From Phycisphaerae bacterium (GTDB taxonomy: Bacteria > Planctomycetota > Phycisphaerae > UBA1845 > JAFGLZ01), in contig JAFGLZ010000043.1 in assembly GCA_016927755.1 (NCBI GenBank), forward strand, positions 1-64,000: a DNA stretch of 64,000 bases. The letters are read 5' to 3'. Position 1 is the stretch's first letter, and each line of letters starts with the position of its first letter. A model generated the notes under the pieces. That model ran no database searches. It saw only the letters and a list, made by a program, of their open reading frames with translations, and was not told the origin of the DNA. This document shows positions 33,274 through 43,242 of the stretch, piece by piece. The position numbers were made by a program, and so were the translations under genes.

Positions 33274-34854
33274 TCAGACGAGCCCCTTCGCGCGGGCGTC
33301 TTCCGCCAGCCGCAGGAATGTGTCGGGCCGGACGACGGTGTAGCCCTTGGCCTCCAGCCTGCGGATCACGTCGATGACGACGTCCATGTCGGCCTGATAG
33401 CAATTGACGTGTCCGGCCAGGAATGCCGGGGCGGGTTGCTGTTCGGCGCCCTGCTCGAACTCTCGGATCGTGGCGTCGACGTCGCTGCGCACGAGGGCGA
33501 CGGTCGGGCACCAGCACTTGCCGTCGACCCAGCGCGGGCCCTCGCCGGGGATTCGCTCCCAGCCCTGGAAGAAGCCCAGGGCCTGGGGGATGCCTCGGAC
33601 GTAACGCTCGACCATCCGGGGATCGACCCAGTCGGCGCCCTTCTGGTCCTTGATGCCGCCGAACTCCTCCATCTGCTTCTTGGTGTAGCAGACGGGTCCG
33701 TCCTTGAGCCGGTGCTCGATCGCTCCGCCGGGCCGGTGGCGGACGGCGCGGTTGATGGCCCAGATCGTTCGGAGCGAGGTGGCCTGCATCGCCTCGGCCG
33801 TGTGACGCAGGAAGCCCTGCCAGTCGGCGAAGCCACTCAGGTAGTTGTATCCGATGCCGGACGGGCCGCAGACGAGGTAGTCGTTCTCGGCGCGGGAGGC
33901 GAAGTAGTATTCGAGGATCGCCGGGCCGACGGTCGCGAAGATCGGCGCGACCTCCCACCCGATCGGGACCTCGCCTCGCCGGGGATGCAGCCAGAACTTC
34001 TTCTGGACGTCGGCCATCGAATGCCACGAGTCACCGTCGGACAGCGTGATTGCCACGTACCGGCTCGACGGGTCGCAGACGGCGGATTCGGCGTGGGATT
34101 GAGCGTATGCCTTGTGGGGTCGGACGTGCTGATGGAAGGACATGTTCCACGCGCCGGCGCAGTAGACCCAGACGTTGTGCCTACTGCCGAAGTAGACGTG
34201 GGTGGCCTCGCTGTCGCTGCCTGTGTGCCAGCCGAGCATCATGGCATGGTCGGGGGCGTCGGACTGGACGCGATGCCAGAGGGCTGCTTCGACGGGGAAG
34301 TCGGCTTCGTTGACGGTCAGGCCCATGCAGAACCCGCGTCGGGCGACGAGGAAGTCCATCGTCGGTCGTGGGCCGACGGTCTTGCCGTGCTCGTAGTTGG
34401 CCAGGACGGAGCCGTCGCACCGTTTCATCACGTTGTCGACGGCCCAGCGGTAGGCGGTGAGCTTGTCGGGCCATCTACCGGTGAGGTCGTCGATACACTT
34501 CAGCCCGAGGTCGGTGAGCCTTCGGACGCGGCTTGGCGGGCAGACGATGGCGTCCTCCGTGCCCGCAAGGCACATCGCGACGTTGACGGTATCCGGTTGC
34601 TTTGGGTCGTAGACGATGAATCCCTTTGCGCATCCGGCATGCGAGGCGACGGCCTGGTCGAGGGGGACTGGTTTGCCCCTCAGCCCATAGTCCTCGTACC
34701 ACCGGACCCAGTGATGCTCCGGGCCTTCGTCGCGGGGCAGCAGATAGACGCGCGGCTCAGCGCGATTGGCAAGCCCCTGCAGGCTCAGCAGCGTCGGGAC
34801 ATCCTCGCTGGATATTCCCTCGAGCGAAACGAGATCGTACGTGCGATGCGCCAT
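33274..34854 (-). CDS. GxGYxYP-family putative glycoside hydrolase
   Basis: A 526-residue protein of the GxGYxYP family. The namesake motif is present as GPSGIGYNYLSGF in the C-terminal half, preceded by AITLSDGDSWHSMADVQKKF with an Asp-rich segment. A C-terminal polysaccharide-deacetylase-like part (VALVRSDVDATIREFE, PAFLAGHVNCYQADMDVVIDVIRRL) is expected. The N-terminal half resembles a beta/alpha domain (GISSEDVPTLLSLQGLANR). No signal peptide is visible, although related proteins are often secreted; the start may be wrong, or the protein is cytosolic. It lies 41 bases downstream of the giant glycosidase-like gene in the same direction, so they are probably co-transcribed. Confidence 0.82.
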   Translation of the reverse strand: MAHRTYDLVSLEGISSEDVPTLLSLQGLANRAEPRVYLLPRDEGPEHHWVRWYEDYGLRGKPVPLDQAVASHAGCAKGFIVYDPKQPDTVNVAMCLAGTEDAIVCPPSRVRRLTDLGLKCIDDLTGRWPDKLTAYRWAVDNVMKRCDGSVLANYEHGKTVGPRPTMDFLVARRGFCMGLTVNEADFPVEAALWHRVQSDAPDHAMMLGWHTGSDSEATHVYFGSRHNVWVYCAGAWNMSFHQHVRPHKAYAQSHAESAVCDPSSRYVAITLSDGDSWHSMADVQKKFWLHPRRGEVPIGWEVAPIFATVGPAILEYYFASRAENDYLVCGPSGIGYNYLSGFADWQGFLRHTAEAMQATSLRTIWAINRAVRHRPGGAIEHRLKDGPVCYTKKQMEEFGGIKDQKGADWVDPRMVERYVRGIPQALGFFQGWERIPGEGPRWVDGKCWCPTVALVRSDVDATIREFEQGAEQQPAPAFLAGHVNCYQADMDVVIDVIRRLEAKGYTVVRPDTFLRLAEDARAKGLV

Positions 34855-34895
34855 CGAATCGGATCCTCCAGTCCAGGTTGTCCCTTCTCGGGATT

Positions 34896-37800
34896 CTACT
34901 CCACCGGCACCAGCAGCCGCATCGTCGGGAGGTCCAGCCCGATCTCGACGCTATCGCCCTCGGCGTGGAGCCAGCCCTTGGCGCTCGTGTATGGCCCCAC
35001 ATCGACGCACGAGGTGCCCTCGCATCCGTCTTCGAGCTTGAAGCGGAGGCAGAGGTTGCGGACCTTCATGGAGTCGCGGCCGGGATTCTTGATGACGAGG
35101 CGGTTGGTGTGCCCGATCGTTTTGAGCGCGTCCTTGGGTACGGGCACGGCGCCGGCCTGCCAGACGGTGTCGGAGGTCGAGGGCGGGGTCATGCCGATCT
35201 TCACGCCGTTGAGGTAGAGGTACGACGCGTACTGGCCGATCTGCACGCCGGCCGTTTCGAGCGTGACCTCCGCCGAGACGATCCGGGAGAGGTCCGCGGC
35301 CTTGAGGCCTTTGAGCGGTTTGGGCGGGGGCAGGAAGGCCGGGGCGGGCCTGGTCTCGTGGATCTCGACGGCCATCGCGTCCTGGCCCATGGTAATGCGG
35401 GGCTCGCCCCAGCAGGCCCAGTCGGAGTTGGAGTCATCGGCGGGTCCGACGTCGGCGATCAGCTTCAGGCAGATCCGCTTTCCAGCGTAGGCGGACAGAT
35501 CGACGCGCTGGGGCGACCATTGAGAGAGGCGGGCGTACTGTTTGGCGAAGACCTCGCGCTCTTCGTCTTTGTCGATCACGACGACCTTGAAGAGGCAGCC
35601 GTCCGTGGTCGTTGAGCCCTCGCGGAAGCCCAGAGAGAACTCGAGGCAGGGCGTGCCGGTCGGCAACGCGACCGGGATCTTGGCGAACGTGTATCCCACG
35701 CCGGTCTTGAAGGGCGGGTGCATGAAGATGGCGGTCTTCGCCTGGCCGCCGACGGTTTCGGGTCCGGCGTGGGCGTATCCGCCCGTGGCTTCGGGGTCAC
35801 AGGGCTGTTCCTGCCCGCCACGGATACGGTGGCCCGTCTCCATCGGCAGCGAGAGCAGGTTAGCGACGATCCAGTCGGTGGGCCTCGTGCGGAGATAGCG
35901 CGTCACCACCGCCGACCGATGGTCATGGATTACTTTCAGCGAGACGGGCTCGACTGACGGCGCGTCGGGCGGATGGAGCGTCCATGACAGATCGAGGGGG
36001 GAGTCCGGGGGCAACTCGACCGTTCGCGTGGGGGGGGCGGCGCGCCAGGTCTCGGGCGCGGTCAGGGATACCTGAGCCTGGGCTGGCGCGGCCAGATAAC
36101 TCCGGACGGTCGTTCGAAGCGAGGTCGGCCGCCCGAGGGAGTGGGGTCGGTCGGTCGGGTGAATCGCCAGATCGAAGACGGGTACGGCGGTCACGTCGAA
36201 CCAGCGTTCATCGACGACGGTGCGATCCGGTTGCTGGAGTCGGAACCGATACCAGCAGCGCGTGTGGGGCCTTACGGCATCGGGCAGCTTCAAGGCCATC
36301 CGCGCCGAGCGAGCGTCTGACAGCTTGACGGCGCCTTGTGGCGCCTCGGAGCCGTCGGGCGTGACGAACGAGGCGGTGACGCTGAGCGTTGAGGGCTTCA
36401 CGTCAGAGGCTGTCTTCACCGTTACCGTGACGGGCAACGAGTCGCCGATGATCTGCTTTCGCGTCGGCGTCTGGAAGGTCCAGCGATTTCGCGGGGCGTC
36501 GAAGGTTGGGGCCGAGACGCGGTACTTGATCGCCCCCTTGATCGGCATGACGGTGATTTCATCGCTGCCGACTCGAAGGCCGGCCTTGGCGATTTCCTTG
36601 CCGGTGACGTCGTGGGCGGTCGCGGCGAACCTCGCTCCCTTCGGGCGCGCGAGCCATTCAGTCGATACGGTGACTTCCTCGCACTGCGTGGCCGGGATGA
36701 TCCACCAGGCGCCCTGGCCGTCCGGCTTGACGGCGACGGCGCCCCGGGCCGAGATCACCGGCGATCGCACGACGTCGCCCCTGGAATCGAGGTAGAGGTA
36801 GTCCTTGGCGCTCACGAGCTCGTGTCGGACTCCGCCGACCTGGGCGGAGTAGGCCAGGATGTCGCCGGGCTTCTGGGCGAGGAACGAGCGGGGGGGCAGT
36901 CGGTACGACTTGTCGTCGACGAGGAGGTCCCAGCTCTGCTCCGGGTTGAGGTTGCACCAGACGTCGAGGCCGTTCTCGTATCGTATGTGGATTTGTCGAC
37001 GCTTGTAGACCTCGCTGATCAGCGCCGCTGACGTGTCGAGCAGGCGCTTGCCGTCGAAGTATCGGATGGCGGCGACGGGGACCATCGAATATCGCTGCTG
37101 GAGGGCCTGGAGGAGGTGGTAGGACTTCAGCGTGCCGTCGAGTCCCCACTCGTTGGCGAGGTAGCCGATGTGGCCGAAGGCGATCGTGCTGACGTGGAAC
37201 TGATCGAAGTAAGGGCTGAGGCGCGAGCGGTCATCCCGCCAGGCGCCCTTGACGGGGTAGTACATATCGGGGGCGCCCATGCCGAAGTCGGTGCAGAGCG
37301 GATGGGCCTTGAGGAGCCAGAAGTCGACGATGGGCTCGATCAGCGAACCCTGATTGTAGGGCACTATCTGTCCATAGTTGCCGTCGACGATGCCGGCATA
37401 GAACCACTGGTGGCAGCCCTCGCTGAAGACAGGCCCATGGTGTGCCTTACTCTCGTTCCAGAGGAGTCGCGCGAAGGCGTTGAACTGCGTTCGGAACATG
37501 CCGGCGCCAGGGGTCCGAGCGTCATAGTCCGTCCGTCCCCAGGGGGTATAGGCCGTGTGAACGTCGCAGTACTGGGCGGTGGTGCCGAACTTCTCGTGGA
37601 TCCGTGGCGCATACCAGGCCTCCTTTTCGGCGGCGCGCAGCGGTTTGAGGGCGTAGCACCGGAACCAGGCCGTCTGCCAAGAGCCGTCGGGGTTGAGGCA
37701 GACGTCGTCCTCGTTCCAGTTTGAGTTGACGGGGGCGAAGTCGACGTAGTTCGTGTAGGTTCCGAAGCGGTAGCCCTGCTGGCGGACCCACTTGCCGTAT

Positions 37801-39503
37801 TCGGCGAGCCCTTCGTCGCCGATTCGCGGTGCGGCGCGCAACCGCATCGTGAAGCTCTCGCCGGCGTCGCGCCATCCGACCTCGTGATGGCAGGCGATGA
37901 ATTTGTCGATGCCGTAGGCCTTGTATTGGGCCAGCATCTCCTGCTGTGGGTGGCCGATGTTGCGCCAGGTGTACTGGCGAGCAATGTCGCCGGTATCACA
38001 CTTGGGATTGGGGATACCGGGCAGGACCTCGTGCACGTCGCTGCTGACGTTGATGAAGATGCGCTCGCGGAGATCGTTTCGCTTGCCGTCGGTTTTCGGC
38101 ATGTACGCCGAGCCGCCCGCGTAGGCCAGGCAGCCCTGTTCGACGACGCGGGGCGCGCCGAAGAGTATGGAGGCGTCGGAGTTGTAGTAGTCGATCAGCG
38201 AGAGGAGGAAGAGGGGGGAGTCCTTGCCGGGCGAGCAGACAATCCTCGGCCAGTCGAGCCCGTAGGTCAGGAAGGGCATGTAGATCGCCTTGGGGCTCGG
38301 CAGCCCCTCGGCCAGACCGATGTCCAGGCGGGTGGCCTTTCCGCCCCGGGCGGCGACGTCAACGATGAGCGACTTGCCTTTGATCCGCAGCTCGTAGGTA
38401 TATCGGGCGGACTGACCGTCGCGGCTGATTTCCCACTCGGACAGGACTCGCTGGTCGTCGGCGTCGTGGCGGAGGAGCTTGGTGGCGGCGTCCTTGGACC
38501 CGGGTTTCACGTGTTTGCCGGCAAGGTCGAACTCGATACCGCCGAGCCGGCAGGGACGGAAACTCAGGCCGAAGGCGTCGACGACGAGGTCGTCGAGCAG
38601 GCCGGTCTTCGGCTCGTAGCGATATCGAATGCGGCCGTTGGCGCCGTCGGCGATCAGGTCGTAGCGCGGTCCGGTCGCCTTGCCGGCGTCGTCCGAGGGC
38701 TTGGGGTTCGCGAGCAGGGAGCTCTTCACCGGACGGTTGAGCGTCGGCAGGATCGTGTCGGGCGTCGTCGGCCAGGGCAGCTTGTCGGGCACGGGCTCGA
38801 ACGTGAGCGGCTTGTACTGGATCTCATAGAAGCTCAGGGCGTCGAAGAAGAGCTTGGCGGGACGATCGTCGGCGCAGCCCGATACCTCGATCCCGATGAA
38901 TCGGACGGGGTAGTCGATGACGGGGTCCGATTTCGAGTCGGACGGCTCGTAGATCCGCTTGTCGCCGGTCGGGCTGACGATCGTTGCGTGCATCAGGAAC
39001 CAGTAGTCGAAGCTGACCACGCCGATGGAGATTCGGTAGTCCTCGTCCTTGGCGTCGCGGACGAGGAGGTGGAGATCCGTTCGCGCGGTCGCCGGGGGGT
39101 CGATCCACCCCCAGTTGTTGCCGCGGACCCAGAGGTTGACGGCGGTGAACTTGCCGGGGATGTCAATGGGCGCGGGCGGCTCGATCACGAATCGGCTGCG
39201 GGCCGATTCGCCGGAGTAGAGGGCCTTTGCCGAGTACTGGCCGAAAACGAGTTCCTCTCGCGAGCGGAACAGCTTGACCTTGGCCCCGTCGAGGCAGCGG
39301 ACGCGCCAGCCGGTCAGGTCCTCGAAATCGACGAGTTGCGGGTGATTGGGCTGGGTTCGATTGGCCCAGTCCATCTCATACGGGCGTTTGCCCGGCTTGG
39401 CGTTGGGCTCGTCGGTGTTTGAGGCAGGCGTTGTCGTGGGTCCAGCCGCATGGATGGATGCGGCTTGCGCGAGGAGAAGCACGATCGCGGCGGTTGTCTT
39501 CAT
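34896..39503 (-). CDS. Giant secreted glycosidase-like protein (1535 aa)
   Basis: A 1535-residue exported protein with a clear signal peptide (MKTTAAIVLLLAQAASIHA) and an AGGAG Shine-Dalgarno. The N-terminal part (about 45-260) resembles a carbohydrate-binding jelly roll. A central part (about 300-500) looks like a super-sandwich domain, and a catalytic-looking barrel follows (about 520-770). Candidate catalytic residues are D647 in YCDVHTAYTPWG and E695 in FSEGCHQWFYAG, both in conserved-looking barrel-end segments. C-terminal beta-sandwich domains follow (about 860-1535). The overall layout recalls large GH101/GH36-like alpha-glycosidases, but I cannot assign a family. It is a strong candidate for cleaving a complex polymer. 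Confidence 0.8.
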   Translation of the reverse strand: MKTTAAIVLLLAQAASIHAAGPTTTPASNTDEPNAKPGKRPYEMDWANRTQPNHPQLVDFEDLTGWRVRCLDGAKVKLFRSREELVFGQYSAKALYSGESARSRFVIEPPAPIDIPGKFTAVNLWVRGNNWGWIDPPATARTDLHLLVRDAKDEDYRISIGVVSFDYWFLMHATIVSPTGDKRIYEPSDSKSDPVIDYPVRFIGIEVSGCADDRPAKLFFDALSFYEIQYKPLTFEPVPDKLPWPTTPDTILPTLNRPVKSSLLANPKPSDDAGKATGPRYDLIADGANGRIRYRYEPKTGLLDDLVVDAFGLSFRPCRLGGIEFDLAGKHVKPGSKDAATKLLRHDADDQRVLSEWEISRDGQSARYTYELRIKGKSLIVDVAARGGKATRLDIGLAEGLPSPKAIYMPFLTYGLDWPRIVCSPGKDSPLFLLSLIDYYNSDASILFGAPRVVEQGCLAYAGGSAYMPKTDGKRNDLRERIFINVSSDVHEVLPGIPNPKCDTGDIARQYTWRNIGHPQQEMLAQYKAYGIDKFIACHHEVGWRDAGESFTMRLRAAPRIGDEGLAEYGKWVRQQGYRFGTYTNYVDFAPVNSNWNEDDVCLNPDGSWQTAWFRCYALKPLRAAEKEAWYAPRIHEKFGTTAQYCDVHTAYTPWGRTDYDARTPGAGMFRTQFNAFARLLWNESKAHHGPVFSEGCHQWFYAGIVDGNYGQIVPYNQGSLIEPIVDFWLLKAHPLCTDFGMGAPDMYYPVKGAWRDDRSRLSPYFDQFHVSTIAFGHIGYLANEWGLDGTLKSYHLLQALQQRYSMVPVAAIRYFDGKRLLDTSAALISEVYKRRQIHIRYENGLDVWCNLNPEQSWDLLVDDKSYRLPPRSFLAQKPGDILAYSAQVGGVRHELVSAKDYLYLDSRGDVVRSPVISARGAVAVKPDGQGAWWIIPATQCEEVTVSTEWLARPKGARFAATAHDVTGKEIAKAGLRVGSDEITVMPIKGAIKYRVSAPTFDAPRNRWTFQTPTRKQIIGDSLPVTVTVKTASDVKPSTLSVTASFVTPDGSEAPQGAVKLSDARSARMALKLPDAVRPHTRCWYRFRLQQPDRTVVDERWFDVTAVPVFDLAIHPTDRPHSLGRPTSLRTTVRSYLAAPAQAQVSLTAPETWRAAPPTRTVELPPDSPLDLSWTLHPPDAPSVEPVSLKVIHDHRSAVVTRYLRTRPTDWIVANLLSLPMETGHRIRGGQEQPCDPEATGGYAHAGPETVGGQAKTAIFMHPPFKTGVGYTFAKIPVALPTGTPCLEFSLGFREGSTTTDGCLFKVVVIDKDEEREVFAKQYARLSQWSPQRVDLSAYAGKRICLKLIADVGPADDSNSDWACWGEPRITMGQDAMAVEIHETRPAPAFLPPPKPLKGLKAADLSRIVSAEVTLETAGVQIGQYASYLYLNGVKIGMTPPSTSDTVWQAGAVPVPKDALKTIGHTNRLVIKNPGRDSMKVRNLCLRFKLEDGCEGTSCVDVGPYTSAKGWLHAEGDSVEIGLDLPTMRLLVPVE

Positions 39504-39854
39504 GGGATGATGTCTCCTGTGATTGCGGCGCGGATACGCGAACTCGCGGGATCAGCCTAGGCTCGACGCCGCCAAAATCAAGCGGCTCGGGTGCAGCATC
39601 ATACGGCCATGTGCCGATGATTGGTGGATTATGCGGTTCCGAGCGGGGTGGCTCGGTCGATTGCCGTGTGATGCACCTCGGGTGCGCGAGCGACCTCCGG
39701 GGCGGCTCCGGACAGGCGACTCGAGGTGAAGTGTGGCTTGACCTAGGGGTAGCAGGATCGCGTCTGTCCGTCGAGGTCAGGGGTCTTCGGGGGTGACAAG
39801 ACGCGACCGCGTTGATAACCTTATGGGGTTAAGGTTTCTGCAAGGGGCTTGGCC
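39504..39854. other. Divergent intergenic region
   Basis: About 350 bases between the giant glycosidase-like gene (minus) and speA (plus). It must carry both promoters. I see no supported protein gene. A small hairpin close to speA is listed separately. Confidence 0.5.
39817..39836 (+). promoter_or_regulatory. Small hairpin upstream of speA
   Basis: AACCTTA (39817-39823) and TAAGGTT (39830-39836) pair around a 6-base loop, 18 bases before the start. It might affect translation, or be an operator. No known riboswitch match is claimed. Confidence 0.3.
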
Positions 39855-41834
39855 ATGAGCAAGATCAAGCTGTCAGCCAATAACGGCCATGACACCATGC
39901 GTAACTGGCGGATCCAGGACGCCCTGGACCTGTACGGTATCGACCGTTGGGGGGAGGGCTACTTCCACGTCAACGAGAAGGGTCATATCGAGATTCGCCC
40001 GAGCGGCGAGGCGGGACCGCGAATCGACCTGAAGGAGTTGGTCGACGCGTTGGTCCGTCGGGGTATCGAACTGCCGATGCTCATTCGATTCGGCGATATC
40101 CTTCGGCACCGGATTGCCACGCTGCACGGCGCGTTTCAGCGGGCCATCGACGAATACAGTTACGGCGGACATTACATCGGGGCCTATCCGATCAAGGTCA
40201 ACCAGCAGCATCAGGTCGTCGAGGAGATCGTCCGATGCGGGCGGGCGGCTCACTTCGGTCTCGAGGCGGGAAGCAAGCCGGAGTTGCTGGCGGTCCTGGC
40301 GCTTCACGACAGTCCGGATGCGCCGATCATCTGCAACGGCTACAAGGACAACGAGTTCATCGAGATGGTGCTGCTTGCGTCCAAGCTGGGGCGTCGGATC
40401 ATCCCGGTGGTGGAGAAGTTCAGCGAGTTGGAGCTGATCCTGGCGGCGGCGGATCGGTTGGACGTCAAGCCGTCGCTTGGCCTGCGGGTCAAGCTCTCCA
40501 GCAGGGGCGCGGGGCGTTGGGAGGGTTCAGGCGGCGATCGCAGCAAGTTCGGGCTGACGATCATAGAGCTGGTGCGGGCGATCGAATACCTCAGGGCCAG
40601 CGACGCCCTCGACTGGCTCAAGCTGGTGCACTTCCATCTCGGGAGCCAGATCACCAACATCCGAGCCATCCGTGACGGGCTGGAGGAAGCGTGTCGCATC
40701 TTCGTCGAGCTCGCCAAGTCGGGCGCCGATCTGCGGTACATCGACGTGGGGGGCGGGCTGGCCGTCGACTACGACGGCTCGCGGACGAACTTCCACAGTA
40801 GCGCCAACTATACCATCCAAGAGTACGCCAACGACGTCGTCGCTCACGTGATGGACGCCTGCGACAACGCGGGCGTGCCGCATCCGATCATCGTCTCGGA
40901 GTCGGGGCGGGCGCTGGTCGCGCATCACTCGGTGCTGCTGTTCAACGTTCTGGGCACGAGCGAGCTGGCCACGACGACCGTCCCGGAGTCGCTGCCCGAC
41001 GACGCGCCGGACGTGCTACATAACCTGCACGAATGCCTTCGAGGCATTAGCCGAAAGAACATTCAGGAAGCCTTCCACGACGCGATGCACTATCGCGAGG
41101 AGGCGATGACGCTGTTCAAGCTGGGGTATCTGTCGCTCGTGGGGCGAAGCCAGGTCGAGTCCCTGTTCTGGGCCTGCTGCCAGCGAATTCTGAAGATCGT
41201 TCGAGATCTGGAATACGTTCCGGAGGAGCTGCAGCCGCTCGAGCGTGCCCTGAGCGACACGTATTTCTGCAACTTTTCGACGTTCCAGTCCGTGCCGGAT
41301 TTCTGGGCCGTCGGGCAGTTGTTCCCCGTCGTGCCGATCCACCGGCTCGACGAAGCGCCGACCCAGCGCGCGACGATCGCCGACGTCACCTGCGATTCGG
41401 ACGGCAAGATCGACCGCTTCATTGACCTCCGCGACGTGAAGGACGTGCTGGAGCTGCATCGTACCGACGGCGAGGACTATGTGATCGGCATGTTCCTGAC
41501 CGGGGCATACCAGGAGATCCTCGGCGACATGCACAATCTCTTCGGGGACACGAACGCGGTCCACGTCTCGGTCGACGAGGACGGCGAGTATCAGGTCGAC
41601 CACGTCATCAAGGGCGATACGATCAAGAGGGTGCTCGGGTACGTCGAGTATGAGGCGGACGACCTGATCAACCGGCTGCGCCGCAGCGTCGAGAACGCGG
41701 TGCGGAAGGGCCGGATCAGCCTGGAGGAGTCGGCCTACTTCCTTCGTCGCTACGAGCGAGGGCTGGAGGGGTACACCTACCTCAGCCAGAGGAGCACGGA
41801 CTACCGGAATGCGGCGGGCCAGTTGATCCGATAG
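39855..41834 (+). CDS. speA: Biosynthetic arginine decarboxylase
   Basis: A 659-residue PLP enzyme (alanine-racemase-like fold) that converts arginine to agmatine, the first step of polyamine synthesis. The PLP lysine is in YPIKVNQQHQVVEEI. GLEAGSKPELLAVLA, LVHFHLGSQITNI, the diphosphate-binding IDVGGGLAVDYDGS and the C-terminal VSESGRALVAHHSVL segments are diagnostic of SpeA. Length agrees with the E. coli enzyme (658). I chose ATG 39855; a TTG two codons before is a weaker alternative. No speB or agmatinase is adjacent in the window. Cytoplasmic, with no signal. Confidence 0.96.
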   Translation: MSKIKLSANNGHDTMRNWRIQDALDLYGIDRWGEGYFHVNEKGHIEIRPSGEAGPRIDLKELVDALVRRGIELPMLIRFGDILRHRIATLHGAFQRAIDEYSYGGHYIGAYPIKVNQQHQVVEEIVRCGRAAHFGLEAGSKPELLAVLALHDSPDAPIICNGYKDNEFIEMVLLASKLGRRIIPVVEKFSELELILAAADRLDVKPSLGLRVKLSSRGAGRWEGSGGDRSKFGLTIIELVRAIEYLRASDALDWLKLVHFHLGSQITNIRAIRDGLEEACRIFVELAKSGADLRYIDVGGGLAVDYDGSRTNFHSSANYTIQEYANDVVAHVMDACDNAGVPHPIIVSESGRALVAHHSVLLFNVLGTSELATTTVPESLPDDAPDVLHNLHECLRGISRKNIQEAFHDAMHYREEAMTLFKLGYLSLVGRSQVESLFWACCQRILKIVRDLEYVPEELQPLERALSDTYFCNFSTFQSVPDFWAVGQLFPVVPIHRLDEAPTQRATIADVTCDSDGKIDRFIDLRDVKDVLELHRTDGEDYVIGMFLTGAYQEILGDMHNLFGDTNAVHVSVDEDGEYQVDHVIKGDTIKRVLGYVEYEADDLINRLRRSVENAVRKGRISLEESAYFLRRYERGLEGYTYLSQRSTDYRNAAGQLIR

Positions 41835-41912
41835 TTCGCTTCCGTAGATGCGATCCTCGCCCCGGCGGACGTCGGGTCCTCCAGGAGAACGATCCGAGCC
41901 GTCAGGGGACGC

Positions 41913-43211
41913 ATGACAGCCATGCAGACTGAGTCATCCCGACTCCGAGCGGCCTTCGTCGAACGTGCCGTAACCCCTGAGCCGGGCTGTCCGCTCACCG
42001 GATTCATCGCCAGAGCCGCTGCCAGCAACGACGTTCACGACGATCTCTTTGCACGCCTGCTGCTCATCGAATCGCAGGGGGTCCGGGCGGCCCTGATCAC
42101 CGTTGATATGCTGGGCACGGACATCACGACGGCCGACTCCCTCCGCCGCGACGTCGCCGACGTCCTTGGAACGGGGCCTGACCGCGTCATGCTCAACGCA
42201 ACGCACACGCACGCCGGTCCGGCGAGCATCGAGCTGATCGGCATCGCGGACGTCAATACCGGCTTTGTCGAGCATCTGCGGCTGGCGCTCCGCGAGCTTG
42301 CCGAGGATGCGGTCGCCGCGCTCGAGCCGTGTGCCCTGTGGCACCGGCGAGGACGCGCGCCGGGCGTCGGGGTCATCCGTCGCTGGCCCGGGCAGCAGCC
42401 CGCCCCGTATCCATTGGATGACACGTTGGATGTGTTGACGGTCGAGCGCGCCGGTGGATCGGCGATTGGCATGGTCGTCTCGCTGCCGTGTCACGCGGTC
42501 GCGGCGGGGACGACCTTGGCCATTTCGGCCGACTTCCCCGGAGCGATGGTTCGGGCCTTGTCGGCGGACTATCCTGGACAGGTCATCGCCTTCGCGCAGG
42601 GCTGCGCGGGCGACATCAACCCGGCCGCGGGGGTCCGCGATCATGAGTCCGCGGACGAAACGGGTTTGAGGCTGGCCGATGCGGTTCGAGCGACGCTACG
42701 TGATGTGGCCCCGACGTCGTTTGACGGTCCGATTCGACCGGCGACCGATCGTGTCGTGCTGCCACTGGACGAACCACCGCCGCGAGAGGAGTTGCTCGAA
42801 CTCGACGAGGTGTCAAGACGGCCGGGCGCCGATGCCGTTGACGCGGCGATGGGCGAGTTCGCTCGCCGGACGCTTGCGGCGATCGATGCCGGCGCCGTAC
42901 CCGAGGGGATCGAGGTTCCGGTTCAGGTGCTCGCGATCGGTCGCGATCCGTGCCTGCGCGTCGTCGGATTGCCGGGCGAGTGCTTGTCGACGTTGGGGAC
43001 GGCGGTTCGCCGGGGTTGTCCGCACCCGACGGTCGTTCTGGGCTATACGAACGGTCTCATGGGATACCTGGCCGATCGCCGGTCTTGCCAGGACGGGGGG
43101 TATGAGATTGACACGGCCTTTCGCTACTACGGCTACCCGGCACGATTCGCGAGCGGGGCAGGAGAGCGACTCGTCGAGGCCGCGTGCAAGCTGGCCGGTG
43201 CTGTTGGATGA
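41913..43211 (+). CDS. Neutral/alkaline ceramidase-like protein
   Basis: A 432-residue protein resembling the neutral/alkaline non-lysosomal ceramidase N-terminal domain. The metal-binding segment NATHTHAGPASIEL is present, as are VSLPCHAVAAGTTLAISADFPG and FAQGCAGDINPAA. True ceramidases are about 650-700 residues with an extra C-terminal domain; here only the catalytic-type domain exists. Planctomycetes carry many such short proteins, usually annotated as hypothetical. The substrate is unlikely to be ceramide. No signal peptide is seen. It lies 78 bases after speA and ends 31 bases before a Tat-exported protein. Confidence 0.78.
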   Translation: MTAMQTESSRLRAAFVERAVTPEPGCPLTGFIARAAASNDVHDDLFARLLLIESQGVRAALITVDMLGTDITTADSLRRDVADVLGTGPDRVMLNATHTHAGPASIELIGIADVNTGFVEHLRLALRELAEDAVAALEPCALWHRRGRAPGVGVIRRWPGQQPAPYPLDDTLDVLTVERAGGSAIGMVVSLPCHAVAAGTTLAISADFPGAMVRALSADYPGQVIAFAQGCAGDINPAAGVRDHESADETGLRLADAVRATLRDVAPTSFDGPIRPATDRVVLPLDEPPPREELLELDEVSRRPGADAVDAAMGEFARRTLAAIDAGAVPEGIEVPVQVLAIGRDPCLRVVGLPGECLSTLGTAVRRGCPHPTVVLGYTNGLMGYLADRRSCQDGGYEIDTAFRYYGYPARFASGAGERLVEAACKLAGAVG

Positions 43212-43242
43212 GTTTCGTGAGGAGTCTGGAGGGTCGACCGAG

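Noticed and set aside
33262..35217. 651-codon plus-strand frame opposite the GxGYxYP gene
   Set aside because: It is antisense to a gene with clear family motifs. The translation shows no domain.
37884..39422. Long plus-strand open frame opposite the giant glycosidase-like gene
   Set aside because: It is a mirror of the real gene in a GC-rich genome. The translation is rich in Val, Gly, Asp and Arg and has no domain, signal or start context.
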